Below are positions 1 to 9,366 of a stretch of 20,080 nt of DNA, piece after piece. Origin of the DNA: Elysia marginata (Eukaryota > Mollusca > Gastropoda > Plakobranchidae). A program made the position numbers and the translations under genes. Where the stretch lies: positions 99,939 to 120,018 of the forward strand of contig BMAT01013603.1 of assembly GCA_019649035.1 (NCBI GenBank), in the 5' to 3' direction. Below the pieces are notes generated by a model. The model made no database searches. It had not been told where the DNA came from and worked only from the letters and a program-made list of their open reading frames with translations. How positions within the stretch are numbered: the first letter of the stretch is position 1; every line of letters starts with the position of its first letter.

Positions 1-731
1 GCCATAGGCTTACACAACGCACTTCCATATTACTTGACCAGGTGGTGTTAGTATTATACATGTATCTATCGATAACTTCATCACGCAAGTAGGGTTACGC
101 GATGTAGCATTGTATCGGACCATTTCAATATAGGGATCGCATTTCGGGGAACAAAACGAAACATTTTGAGTAACCTTGACCTAGGCTAATCGACGCGCCG
201 TAATTTTACCGTGGTTGCCCGTAACCCGTAATTTTTTTCGCGCCACCGTAATAAATTACGGGGAAACCGTAATGTTGGCAGGTCTGTTGATATCAGGATC
301 CTATCCTTTTTTCCAGAGGTAATCAAAATGGTAAAGTAGATTTCTTGGAGAAAATGTTTCTTCTATAAGTGGTCATATTCTGAATGATGATATGCCTCCA
401 GGTAAGTCGATGCAAATTTCAGCACTTTTTCATTTTTGTTTTACAGTCCAAAAATGTGCTTTGACATATAACTATGCCCAAAGTATCATAAGAATTATCT
501 TAATAGAACAGCCTATGAATAGGATTACTACCACAAACATCGGCTTATAGAGATTATCTCTACCTCTCTTTACCCAGCTCAGGACTAGCCGACCATGTGT
601 CAAGACTATTGCCTTAAGTCAAATCCATATTCTCCCATTCTTTGCAATGATAAGAAAATTGTCCAGGATTTTTCACAAACTCGAATCAATCTCTTGATAC
701 ACTTTTTTAGGTACAGTAACTATAAGAGTGG
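1..731. other. No gene seen; far-left flank in BIN3 intron 6 or beyond
   Basis: I see no coding exon on either strand. The only structure is the CCGTAAT motif cluster near 198-273. By position the stretch is probably still within the BIN3 gene, because its 3' exons are not in the window. Confidence 0.5.
198..273. repeat. CCGTAAT motif cluster with a 7-bp-arm palindrome
   Basis: CCGTAA(T) occurs directly at 198, 219, 226, 246 and 267 and inverted (ATTACGG) at 255-261. The pair 246-252/255-261 forms a near-perfect palindrome with a 2-base centre. CpG is locally high in otherwise AT-rich DNA. It may be the end of a transposon. Confidence 0.45.
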
Positions 732-1091
732 TTATTGACTTTCCTTTCATTCATAATAAGGCCATCATTACCGGCTTTCTTTTAATTCATCTAGAAGCCG
801 CCATTATAGACTTTCCTTCATTCATTATGAGACCGTCATTTTTGACTTTCCTTTAATTCATTATGAGGCCATAATTTTTTACTTTACTTTAATTCATAAT
901 GAGGCCATCACCATTGACATTCCTTGAATTCATTATAAGGCCATCATTACTGACATTCCTCTAATTCATTATATAAGGCCATAATTGTTGACTTTCCTGT
1001 AATTCATTACAAGGCCATTGCTATAGACTTTGCTTTAATTCATAGGAGGCCATCATTAATGACTTTCTTATAATTCAGTATGATGCCACCA
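732..1091. repeat. 36-bp minisatellite, 10 degenerate copies
   Basis: Ten consecutive units of 34-38 bases (starts near 732, 768, 804, 839, 875, 911, 947, 985, 1021, 1056) share the core TGACTTTCCTTTAATTCATT then ATGAGGCCATCA. Divergence between units is moderate and variants are dispersed, so the array is old. The period is a multiple of three but no frame stays open. Confidence 0.9.
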
Positions 1092-1928
1092 TAGTCCACC
1101 CCTTCGGCTGGAATGAGATGTGCCAGAGGAGGCTTTACCATATAAACAAAACTAGGAGGATGACGGGATTTTCTGCAGCCAACACTTTTAGACACTGGAT
1201 TATATTACTAGTGTAGTATAGACTCGAATGGCTTGAACCCCAAGGCTTCTCAGTACATGTTCCTTTTTGTTTTAATATCTAAAAGCCAGAATATACACTA
1301 AAAGAAAATTACTTAAGGAGTTAAGATTTTTATTCTTTTTCTTCTTTTTTTTAAAACTGTTTTAAGTGTTGGTCAGATTTTTTTTAATGGATATGTACTT
1401 TAATGCCTATGGTGTTGCTTTTGATTTGAAGAAAACTAAACAAAATTCTTGCTCAAATTTCTTGTTACTTTTCCAAATTTTATGGCTCTTATTTTGACTA
1501 CATGTTTCACATTTGGTTTTGTTCGTATAGAATCATGACTACATATTTTAGATTTGATTTTCTTCCTACAAATTCAATGTAACCTATACTAATGATTTCT
1601 TTGGGAGGCGTCTTCTTAATATGTGTAGCAAACTGCTTTTTGCTGATCTAATATCTTAGGCCCAAAGCGCAAACAAAGTAGAGTAAGGGCATAGTTGTGT
1701 CATGCAGTTACTGCTAGTCAATATACCTAGTTTTACATTGTGAAAATATAGAAAAGAGTGGGTATGGCTATGCAGGTAAAAAAAATGGGACAGTCTGTAG
1801 AGCAGAATGGCCACAACACTGCTAGTGCTATTATAGTGAAGTATAGTATCTCAAATTCAAACTATGACATACTCGAAAGGAGCATAAGGGAACAAGGAGC
1901 GGGGTCCTTATTTTTCATTAGATAGGTA
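1092..1928. other. No gene seen
   Basis: AT-rich non-coding sequence with T-rich runs near 1329-1390. I see no exon with credible splice sites on either strand and no clear repeat ends. Confidence 0.5.
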
Positions 1929-2527
1929 CAGTCCACACCTGATATATCGACATATTAGGTTCCATAAAATGTATGTCGATATAAGAGAACGTCGATATAA
2001 AANNCCCCCCCCCCCCCCCAGTCAAAAAAGTTATTATTGAATGGGATGTAACCACATTATCCCGCATGCCCCACCCGTATCCTTTATTACAATAGCAAGC
2101 TTATCTCTCTTGCAAGGCCCATAGTCGATGGGGCAGACACAGCACGTGGCTAACAAAGGAACTTTTCTCACTCACTTTGTCATACCACCACACAGGTACA
2201 GATCCTATACAATGTACCGGCGCATCATAATAGTCTACAGGCTAGATCTCATTGCCAGTAACACTAACCGTTAACACTTCTGACTAATCTGAGGCAAAGG
2301 GGGTAGTTCGGTTATTTAGCGGGGGAAACCAGCGTGTTTTTCGTAATTTAATGACCGTTTTAAGACATCGACATGTCGATATAAGAAATGTGAAAGGGAA
2401 CAGAATGTCGATATTGAGATAGACATTTAACTAACCGTATAAAGAGAAAAAAATACGGACTAAGTATAGTATGTCGATAAAAGGAAAATGTCGAAATGAG
2501 CCATGTCGATTTAAGTGGTGAACACTG
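1929..2527. mobile_element. MITE with CAGT ends and ATCGACAT subterminal repeats (Tc1/mariner-pogo type), TA target duplication
   Basis: The left end reads TA-CAGTCCACACC and the right end, reverse complemented, TA-CAGTGTTCACC. Both are followed after six bases by ATCGACAT. The flanking TA at 1927-1928 and 2528-2529 is the Tc1/mariner-type duplication. GTCGAT words recur inside each end (near 1974, 1991, 2371, 2407, 2474, 2505). There is no transposase frame. The element is 599 bases and interrupted by two N and a poly-C run at 2003-2019. Confidence 0.75.
2003..2019. other. Two ambiguous bases and a 15-base poly-C run
   Basis: NN at 2003-2004 is followed by C at 2005-2019. This is probably an unresolved homopolymer or a small assembly patch inside the MITE, and the true length may differ. 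Confidence 0.9.
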
Positions 2528-2544
2528 TATGATAGTTTACCATT

Positions 2545-2706
2545 GCATTCTTCACCGTCTTTACTTTCGCTGGGTCTTAAGAGATCTAGCTACCCATTAA
2601 GTGCTGGGTGGGCACAGGAGAGCAAATACATTTTTGTCTGGAGTGGGGATCGAACTGAGAACCTCTTGGATAGTGGTCAACTGCCCTACCAATTGCACTA
2701 CCGCTC
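2545..2706 (-). mobile_element. tRNA-derived SINE fragment, minus orientation
   Basis: On the minus strand 2706 to 2641 looks like a degenerate tRNA: an A-box-like TAGTGCAATTGGTAGG (2685-2700) and a B box AGTTCGATCCC (2646-2656). It is followed by a body with CCCACCCAGC and TTAATGGGTA, words also seen after the tRNA head of the SINE at 7001. The tail is lost. The B box is good, but the fold is not that of a functional tRNA. Confidence 0.6.
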
Positions 2707-2784
2707 ACATCTAGTGCTATGTTTTGCATAAATTTTCTGTCTTTAGGCTACACCACTAGCAGTCTCTTGGTAAAAATAACTCAC

Positions 2785-2825
2785 TTTTTCAATGGCTCTA
2801 GAACTGTCCGGTGCAACTTCACATT
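2785..2825 (-). CDS. BIN3: BIN3-like exon 6 (BAR helix 2 segment)
   Basis: A 41-nt exon from acceptor tttttcag to donor gtgagtta. It encodes NVKLHRTVLEPLK and two bases of the next Lys. TVLEPLKK corresponds to TVIEPLKK in human BIN3, the strongest local match. The next exon (FGSVFP-like in human) is not in the window, so the intron after this exon is longer than 2.78 kb. Confidence 0.88.
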
Positions 2826-5800
2826 CTGAAAAACAAACAAAAAATAACACAGTTTTTTAATAATAAAAGCCACAAATAAGGCAACTCATCTACATATGAA
2901 ACACATCACTCAGGGATGCAAGCGGCTTATGCTCAAAAAGCAGGAAAATTTTACCCTCTATGGCTGCCCATATAGAACTTTTGATAGACCAATTAAAAAT
3001 GATAGATACAACTCTGTAATTTGGCCTATGCAGCTATAATACAACTCAAAAGAAGTAATCTATTTTTCTATGAATCCTAATTTTTGGAGTTTTTCTTTAA
3101 CATTTAACTTTTAAGCCACAATTTTGAAATATTTTCCTGCTTTTTTTGCTTAAGAAAACTGCCAAAAAAAAAAAAATCAGAATTCCTGCTAAAATCAGAA
3201 AACTTGCATCCCTGATCACTAACCTTTTCCATAGAGTCCTATCATACACACTAAGCCCTTAAACTAGACCTAACCCAGTTAAAAGTTATGGAAAGGAATT
3301 TTCATCTCCAGGGATACCACTCAAATTTTCTGAAATAACCAAAAATTCTGGCGTCATTTTTTTGCATAGATATACATATAGAAAAAGTTTCATTTAGCTG
3401 CACTGAATTGTTATTGTTCATTGCATCAATCTTCGATAAAAGTGTGTGTTCTTTCAGTTTCTCAAGCCTAAAAAAAAAATCCAGAAAAAAGTCATCCTGG
3501 CGTCCCTAGTAATAAAAATGCCACTTAAGTTTTCTCTCTTCTAAGACTTTTCTCTCATTCTACACATAAAACTTCTGTTCATTATAAAACTTGTATTTCT
3601 TTCAATTTACATCAACTGAGAAAATAAGAAGAGGTCTGTAAAAAAAGGACAAGAAATCAGACCATACAAGACTTTATATGAGTGACTATGATACTACATC
3701 TTCTCGTACACCAGCTTATTGATACATTCACATACAGATAGTTGTCTTTTTTGGGTGATGTCAATATGAAATGGAGAACCAAAGTTAAATCTGTTATACA
3801 AAATTACATAATAAGGTTTTTCATTTCACAACAATTATGTATAATTCTAGAGTTAGGTATATTGCTAACAACACTGAGGTTTTCCTGGCATCATCTACCA
3901 CACTCGACAGAGAAGTTTTCTATCAGTTATGAATCACCTCAAATCACAATCATATACAGCTTGTTTAACTTGAAAAAATTGCATTTGGAGAGATTTTTCC
4001 TATAATTTGATATTTCAATTGTTCTCTAACCCTCATTTCTCTCTGCTTCAAACCAACCCCGTTTCAAAAAGAGGAATAGACACTCTAGACTTCACCATCG
4101 TTTAAAAACAAAATTGGAGTTGTCTTTGACCAGCATCAATATTGTGCTGGGAGTCTGAGAATATTCCATCAATATTTCCACAAATAAAAACATAAGAGAG
4201 ACAACACTGCCTCTAAATATCATAACACAACATAAGATCAGAATCTTGGTGGTACAATTGAGAACTTCAGGAAATAGTATGCTCACAGTATGAGCTGAAC
4301 AATATGGCAAACACAGAACATATATGTTACTGTGAGCTGAACAATATGGCAAACACAGAACATGTATGTTTGCTTTGCAGCCAGTCCATAATTTTCAAAG
4401 AGTTGATTTGTGAAATAATGCGTTTTTCTTCGTTTTCACAAAATAAAATTGCTTTGAATTTATAATAATTGTGTTTACATGTTAAAAAAAAATTTGAAGA
4501 GATATAAAATTAAAAAAAAAAACAGAAAAAGTACATACAAATTTATAGCATCCAAGGGACAAACATATATAAATTAGAGGAATAAGGGTGCTTCCCAAAC
4601 TCATTTCAAGAAGCTGAAAATTACATGAATAAACTATCGATTTCATATCACTGACCCTGTCTGTCATATGCATGTCCATCTTAACCATTGAGGCATCCCA
4701 CTCGTCAATTTGCCACTTGAATTTCTCCTCCGTCTGGCACAGAGCGGTAGTTAGAAGCTCCTGGGAGAGCTTACGCTCCGACTTGGCAACCGCTGAAACA
4801 CAGAGAACAATTTAACATTACCACAAGAAAAATTTTTTTTTTAATTTTATGATGTTTGAAAACTTGGATGAATATTTTAAAATAAAACATTGTCTTTTAT
4901 TAAAGCTGAGTCGGGATCTTTATCAGTTGTGTCTTGCACTATGCAATATCTTATGTGAGAGAGAGAGGGAGGGAGGGAGAGAGAGAGATGAAACATTTCT
5001 TGTATACTTAGCTTGTAGCAACCCTAGAATTCACTGAAGTATGACAGGAAGAAAAACAAGAATTGTAACAAACCCACCCTTTTACTTTCACTACCTCTAC
5101 CTAGAATTGACAAACCTTAGAATAACGGTTATAAAAATTTATAAAAACATTCAATGAATCAACTAAAAAACAATCAATGCTCACCATTATTTGCCTCAGT
5201 AAGCCTCTTGCCATCTTTATACAGTCTCCTTGTAAGTTCTTCCAATCTGAAAGTGAAATGAAAATAATATTAATATTTTGTTGTGAAAAAACATTGTCTC
5301 TATAAAACATTTTCACTAAATTTCAAAATAGTTTGCAAATTAGAAGCATACACTCATCTAGCAACTCACTTGGCAACAAAGTTTCAGTGAAACAAAACAA
5401 TTACAGTGGTATCCGCGAGGAGTCAACTCTCGGTTAAAGTCCACAGCTCGCAACAGTCCAGTTTTTTTTCCTACTTGAGTTATATAACTTTATTTCGCAT
5501 TGAGTCAACTGCCTCAAACCTATTTTTGCTGAAAGTCAACACCTCTGGGCCAGATGGAAAGAGATAGAGAGGCCTCAGATGGGTTTGGGACAGAAATAAA
5601 AGAGAAAAAGCGGAGATTGTTAGGTGGGCAATCTTTGTTTTCCATTCATGATGCAAGACACTGCATGCAGCGCATGCTCGCCTGCCTGGGCCCAATGGTC
5701 TGGCAAGGGCTCGCGGGGGAGTGGAGAGAAGGGTAGTTCAGCACAGAGAACAGTGAGTGTCAGTGACTAGTGCTGATTGGGGCAGTTCACTGATCATTCT

Positions 5801-8725
5801 CCCACTCCTCCACCCTTCGCCACACCTGTCCAACAAATTAAAGTTGAGTGCTCAGTGTTTCTGTGTGGGCCTCCACACCCACCCATTCTATCCATGGGTC
5901 TAAAGTAGATTTAGGCGTCATCATTTCTCAGAGTTCCTTCCTAGAACTAGATCTAGTGGTCACAGTAACACTGCCCTCGTTGAGATTGTCTAGTCTAGTT
6001 CTAAAAATTGCACTGTGTAACAAAAACAGACTCTGTAAATATTATTCTACTATACCTGCACTACTTCTTGCAAAACGTTCTCAACCTGGAAACCAAGCTC
6101 AAACTGTTAACTTAAAGGGTGCCAGTTTTTACATGTACTTACAAGGGGCATATTCCAATCTTCTTAGTTCACCGCTTCTGACCTCCCCCCCCCCTCCCTT
6201 GTCACAAACATGGTTAAAGTCAACACTTTTTTTGGGGCCCGAGATGTTGACTTATCCGGATTCCACTGTAGGTCTACTGAAACAATAATTTTTTCTCTGT
6301 AAGGCTAAAAGAATAAGAGGTAAATATGTGTTAACTAAATATAATTTGAAATTTTCACACTAAAATATCTTAACAAGAACTGTCAGATCAAAGGGTAAAT
6401 GACACGCTCAGTGTACTTTGTGCACAGTGCCCCTGTATTCTTAATTAGCATTTATAAAATCTTTTGCTTTAAAAAAAATTTTGTGAACAAACAGAAAACT
6501 AAAGAGACTTGATATGTTTTACAAATAGGCAATAAGTAATGAAACCAAAAGGCTTTGTCAGATCCAAGGAGTACTCACTCATCTAGTCGTTTTACTTCTC
6601 TCTCAAACTCTCTTTGTGACTGAAAACAGAATGAACAATTTGATATACATATATGTTAATTAAATATATACTAAAGACAAAATTCAAAATGTAAGGCTCA
6701 TCTCCTCATTACATGTATACCTGATCCAGATTTTACTAAAATTTAAAAATATTGAAAGAAAAACATTTTAAAAAGACTTATCTCTGCACTACTTTTCATA
6801 TGAAAATACTACAAAAAAAAAAGATAGATTTATAAAAAATTGAATAAAACAATTGTCTGTAAGTGTAAGACTAGTAGTAGTTGGTGGCTTCAAGTTCAAC
6901 TTTAAATAAAGTTCATAATAAAATACTGATCAAACTCAAAGTTTAAACTGTTCATTAAAGGAAACAAAAAATATAAAGTTTCAGCTAAAAACACTGTGGA
7001 GCAGCGTGGCTCAGTGGTAAGTGCGTCGTACTTGTGATCCGGCAGTTGTGGGTTCAATTCCCAACCACGACACATGATGTAGCTGCCTTAGGAAGGCAAT
7101 TTATCCGCACTTTCTTCAGTCCACCCACCTGTAAAATGGGTACCTGGCTATATGCCTGAAATTTGTAGAATGATAGTATTTGAGCGCCTAGTAACAGGCA
7201 GCTGTGCTGTAATGATCTGAAATAATTTAATTTGGTGTGCATTGGCCTGCTGGGGGAAATATGTAAAGTATTGAGACTGCCTTCAGTGGTGGAAGACCAT
7301 AATCCATTTTTTTTAATAAATCAGGCAGAGAGATATAGAATAACAAAACAAAAAACTTACAGCTCTTGACAAGACAGTCTTTTTTGGAGCAGAAGAAGAA
7401 GATCGGCTGAATGGGTTCCTATAATAATTATAAACATATATTTGTACAACATTTACTAATTATTTCCTAAATACAAAATATAATACTATTAATTTATAGA
7501 TATAAAATAAAAACCTATGCAATTTCCCTATAGTTATAATGCTAAGTTTGGTTTCACTTCCAATTCTTCTTTATCTTAATTCTTATTATCTATTAATTAT
7601 CAATATGATAGAGTAATACTATAGAAAAAAATTATGAACTAAAATTGAATTGGTATAGTAATGTAAACTGTAACTTTGTTCTGAAAAAATACAATTACAA
7701 CCAGCTGAAATTACTTTCAAGATGACTATAACTGTTATATTACTATTTATCAATAGTAATGTTGGCCTAGCGTTATGGTTGAATGAATTACACAAAAATA
7801 ATGTTTTACAGTGTGCTTGTGTGTTTCCTGTTTCTAGATTTAAGCCTGATATTCAATATGATAGAGTAATAGAAAAAATTATGAACTAAAATTGAATTGG
7901 AATATTAATTAATGTAAAATCATTGCTATAGATGAAAAAATAAAACCTGTTGAAATTACTTTCAAGAGCTAGATGACGATAATTGTGCGTGTTATATTAC
8001 TATTTTAATTAACAATAGTATTGGTATATATTGGCCTGGCGTTATGTTTGAATGAAGTACACGAACATAAATTTTAAAAGTGTGATTGCGTGTTTCCTGT
8101 TTCTAGATTTATAAGCCTGGTAGCTAAGCATGTTGTACTATTGCTACACATAGCTTCTTTGCTTGATCATGATAATTTGTTATGATTCTCTCTCATTCAA
8201 AGTAAAATAATTGGTTTTAAAAAAGTGAATTTAGATACAAATATTTTCAGACATTGAACATATTCACATTTTAAAAGGGTGCATGATACCCATTTTTAAT
8301 GATTTTACAAAAGCCAAAACTATTATAATTTTGCAACAGACAAGGGGTGAAATGTTGACAATAGTTTTGTTGTTTTTCTGGAACCCAGTGCGTTTCATTT
8401 GTAATTAAATTTTAACTTATTTTTTATCAACACTGCAATTTTTTTTAAGCCAATACCATGAGAAAAGATGGTTGTTAGGATTGACAAAAGGGTGTGATTC
8501 GCGATTTTGCTAAATTAATTATCAAATTAACGTATACTACCAATGTCGAACCATTTTTAACATTACAATATATATACATGACCTTTATTTTCCAATCATT
8601 GGGCAAAGGTACAATGTAACAATTCACTTTACTATACTTTTTGTTTAAAAACCTAATTTACAAAGTTTCACAAATCTGAAATCAATCAAGTCTAACTTAA
8701 AAATATGAAAGTCTTACCAGCTCAT
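2785..8725 (-). CDS. BIN3: BIN3-like N-BAR domain protein, 5' part (six coding exons; 3' exons beyond the left edge)
   Basis: Six minus-strand exons join in phase: 8718-8725, 7361-7418, 6579-6619, 5185-5246, 4656-4792 and 2785-2825 (347 nt, residues 1-115 plus two bases). All have AG acceptors and GT donors. The product starts MSWNPFSRS, then APKKTVLSRA, FEREVKRLDELEELTRRLYK, AVAKSERKLSQELL, WDASMVKMDMHM and RTVLEPLK. This follows human BIN3 (MSWIPF, PKK, FEREYGKLQQLEEQTRRL, KTVIEPLKK, recalled from memory) without gaps of note. BIN3 is the SH3-less bridging integrator, the animal counterpart of fission yeast Hob3. Its N-BAR dimer binds curved membrane and links to Cdc42/Rac1 and actin. Only the amphipathic N-terminus, helix 1 and the start of helix 2 are present here. 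Human BIN3 is about 253 residues, so roughly half is missing to the left. The gene runs head-to-head with ADO. Confidence 0.9.
2826..4655 (-). other. BIN3: BIN3 intron 5
   Basis: Intron between exon 5 (donor at 4655) and exon 6 (acceptor at 2826), 1.83 kb. It holds a 42-bp-period tandem duplication at 4291-4370 and A/T runs (for example 3166-3177), but no conserved-looking internal exon. Confidence 0.75.
4291..4370. repeat. Two-copy tandem duplication, period 42 bp
   Basis: TGAGCTGAACAATATGGC and the following 20 bases occur at 4291-4328 and again at 4333-4370 with a single mismatch, separated by ACTG. The copies are nearly identical, so the duplication is recent. Confidence 0.9.
4656..4792 (-). 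CDS. BIN3: BIN3-like exon 5 (BAR helix 1 end to helix 2)
   Basis: A 137-nt exon, the longest here, from acceptor tgtttcag to donor gtcagtga. It encodes AVAKSERKLSQELLTTALCQ followed by a segment with EEKFKWQIDEWD, SMVKMDMHM and TDR. The LL-x-x-x-LC and MKRMD-like positions agree with human BIN3. The donor is GTCAGT rather than GTRAGT, so this boundary is the least canonical, but it is the only nearby GT that keeps phase with exon 6. Confidence 0.9.
4958..4989 (+). repeat. GA/GGGA microsatellite
   Basis: A purine run of (GA)n interrupted by three GGGA units, in BIN3 intron 4. Confidence 0.85.
5185..5246 (-). CDS. BIN3: BIN3-like exon 4 (BAR helix 1)
   Basis: A 62-nt exon from acceptor cactttcag to donor gtgagcat. 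It encodes LEELTRRLYKDGKRLTEANN, matching the LEEQTRRLQKDMKK stretch of human BIN3. It begins with the last base of a Glu codon and ends with one base of an Ala codon. Confidence 0.92.
5404..6268 (+). mobile_element. pogo/Tigger-like MITE, copy 1, TA target duplication
   Basis: The left end is TA-CAGTGGTATCCG and the right end, reverse complemented, TA-CAGTGGAATCCGGATAAGTC. TA flanks are at 5402-5403 and 6269-6270. AAGTCAAC-type words recur inside both ends. It is clearly the same family and orientation as 15530-16189 and lies in BIN3 intron 3. At 865 bases it is longer, mainly because of about 165 bases around 6004-6170 that copy 2 lacks. An open frame at 5848-6288 crosses the right end and is not kept in copy 2, so it is not a transposase. 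Confidence 0.85.
6579..6619 (-). CDS. BIN3: BIN3-like exon 3 (start of BAR helix 1)
   Basis: A 41-nt exon from acceptor ctgttttcag to donor gtgagtac. It encodes SQREFEREVKRLD and the first two bases of a Glu codon completed in exon 4. FERE is shared with human BIN3. Confidence 0.9.
6980..7318 (+). mobile_element. tRNA-derived SINE in BIN3 intron 2
   Basis: The head 7001-7072 is tRNA-like: A box TGGCTCAGTGG (7007-7017) and B box GGTTCAATTCC (7051-7061). The B box sits in a TTGTGG/CCACGA stem, so the T arm is well formed. A body of about 240 bases follows, with CCACCCACCTGTAAAATGGG and GTACCTGG, then a T/A tail ending near AATAAATC. I could not find a target duplication. The strand opposes BIN3 transcription. 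Confidence 0.75.
7361..7418 (-). CDS. BIN3: BIN3-like exon 2 (N-terminal amphipathic/Ser-rich segment)
   Basis: The exon runs from acceptor ttattatag to donor gtaagttt on the minus strand and is 58 nt. It encodes (W)NPFSRSSSSAPKKTVLSRA and ends in phase 0. The NPF and PKK positions match IPF and PKK in human BIN3. A Ser4 run encoded by TCT repeats is local to this species. Confidence 0.88.
7601..8119. repeat. 250-bp tandem segmental duplication in BIN3 intron 1
   Basis: Copy 1 (7601-7848) and copy 2 (7854-8119) both begin CAATATGATAGAGTAATA and end TTTCTAGATTTA(TA)AGCCTG. Shared internal blocks include ATTATGAACTAAAATTGAAT, GAAATTACTTTCAAGA, TTGGCCT(A/G)GCGTTATG and GTGTTTCCTGTTTCTAG. Small indels and substitutions separate them. 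Both copies are non-coding. Confidence 0.85.
8718..8725 (-). CDS. BIN3: BIN3-like coding exon 1 (8-nt coding part: Met-Ser-Trp)
   Basis: The minus strand reads AAACC-ATGAGCTG-gtaagac. The coding part is only eight bases: ATG AGC and TG, the Trp codon being finished by the first G of exon 2. MSW is also the start of human BIN3. The donor GTAAGA is strong and A at -3 suits initiation. The upstream transcription start and UTR length cannot be read from the sequence. Confidence 0.82.
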
Positions 8726-8825
8726 GGTTTTATATGGGTCTATCAAAAGATTGATTGTATTTGCTGGGTTGCCTAAATTCCACTGTTTTTACATGGACTT
8801 GTTTTGTGGGATAGATCTTGACCTA

Positions 8826-9366
8826 TCTAGATCTAGACTACATCTAGATTCTATTTATTGTTAGATTTAGAAGACCAACAGTCTGCTAATTAAAATTTAT
8901 AACTTAAGTATTTAAATTTGGACTAGATTTTTTACTAAATCTAGGTAGGCCTAAATAAGTTTTAGATAGATCTTGGCCTAAATTAGACAAGTTTGTAGAA
9001 ATTCATTGTTCAATTTAGACTGAGATTGAGAATCTAGATTCTAGACGAAGACCTGGCCTAAGCCTAGGAAGAGGCCTGGTTTCTATCTGGATGGAGAGGG
9101 TATTCAGTAGGACAGATATATATCTAGATCTGCATTCTAGCCCTCTCTAGATATACTAATTCTTGTCAATATTGATCTACATTCTCCAGATCTAGGCTAG
9201 ATTTAGCAGATAGTCTAGTCATTAGCAATTTAGATGAAATTGACACGCTGATTAAACCACTCGGGCTACAGAGATCTAAATCTAGAATACAATTTAAAAA
9301 TGTATTTTAAAACCAAATAAGATCTAATCTTTATCTAGAACTAGGCATATAGATCTGGATCTCTAG
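8826..9366. repeat. CTAGAT/ATCTAG palindrome-rich tract
   Basis: I count 14 TCTAG pentamers in about 540 bases, most as TCTAGA, AGATCTAG or CTAGATCTAG, with further AGATCT and CCTAGG-like words. There is no fixed period, so it is a motif-dense tract rather than a tandem array. It lies in the ADO/BIN3 intergenic region. Confidence 0.6.

Noticed and set aside
732..1091. CRISPR-like array of 36-bp repeats
   Set aside because: Repeats are directly abutting and degenerate with no unique spacers, and the window is animal DNA. It is a minisatellite.
2003..2019. Poly-C run as a biological element
   Set aside because: It adjoins two N and is more likely an assembly or homopolymer artefact.
1..2784. 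Further BIN3 exons (FGSVFP..., RREQALQDY... region)
   Set aside because: I searched the minus strand for these conserved segments with flanking splice sites and found none, so they must lie outside the window.
5848..6288. 146-codon open frame as a transposase or host gene
   Set aside because: It lies inside the MITE, crosses its right end, and is broken in the second copy. No DDE or helix-turn-helix features.
7001..7072. Functional tRNA gene
   Set aside because: A and B boxes are good, but the acceptor and anticodon stems do not pair cleanly and a SINE body follows directly.
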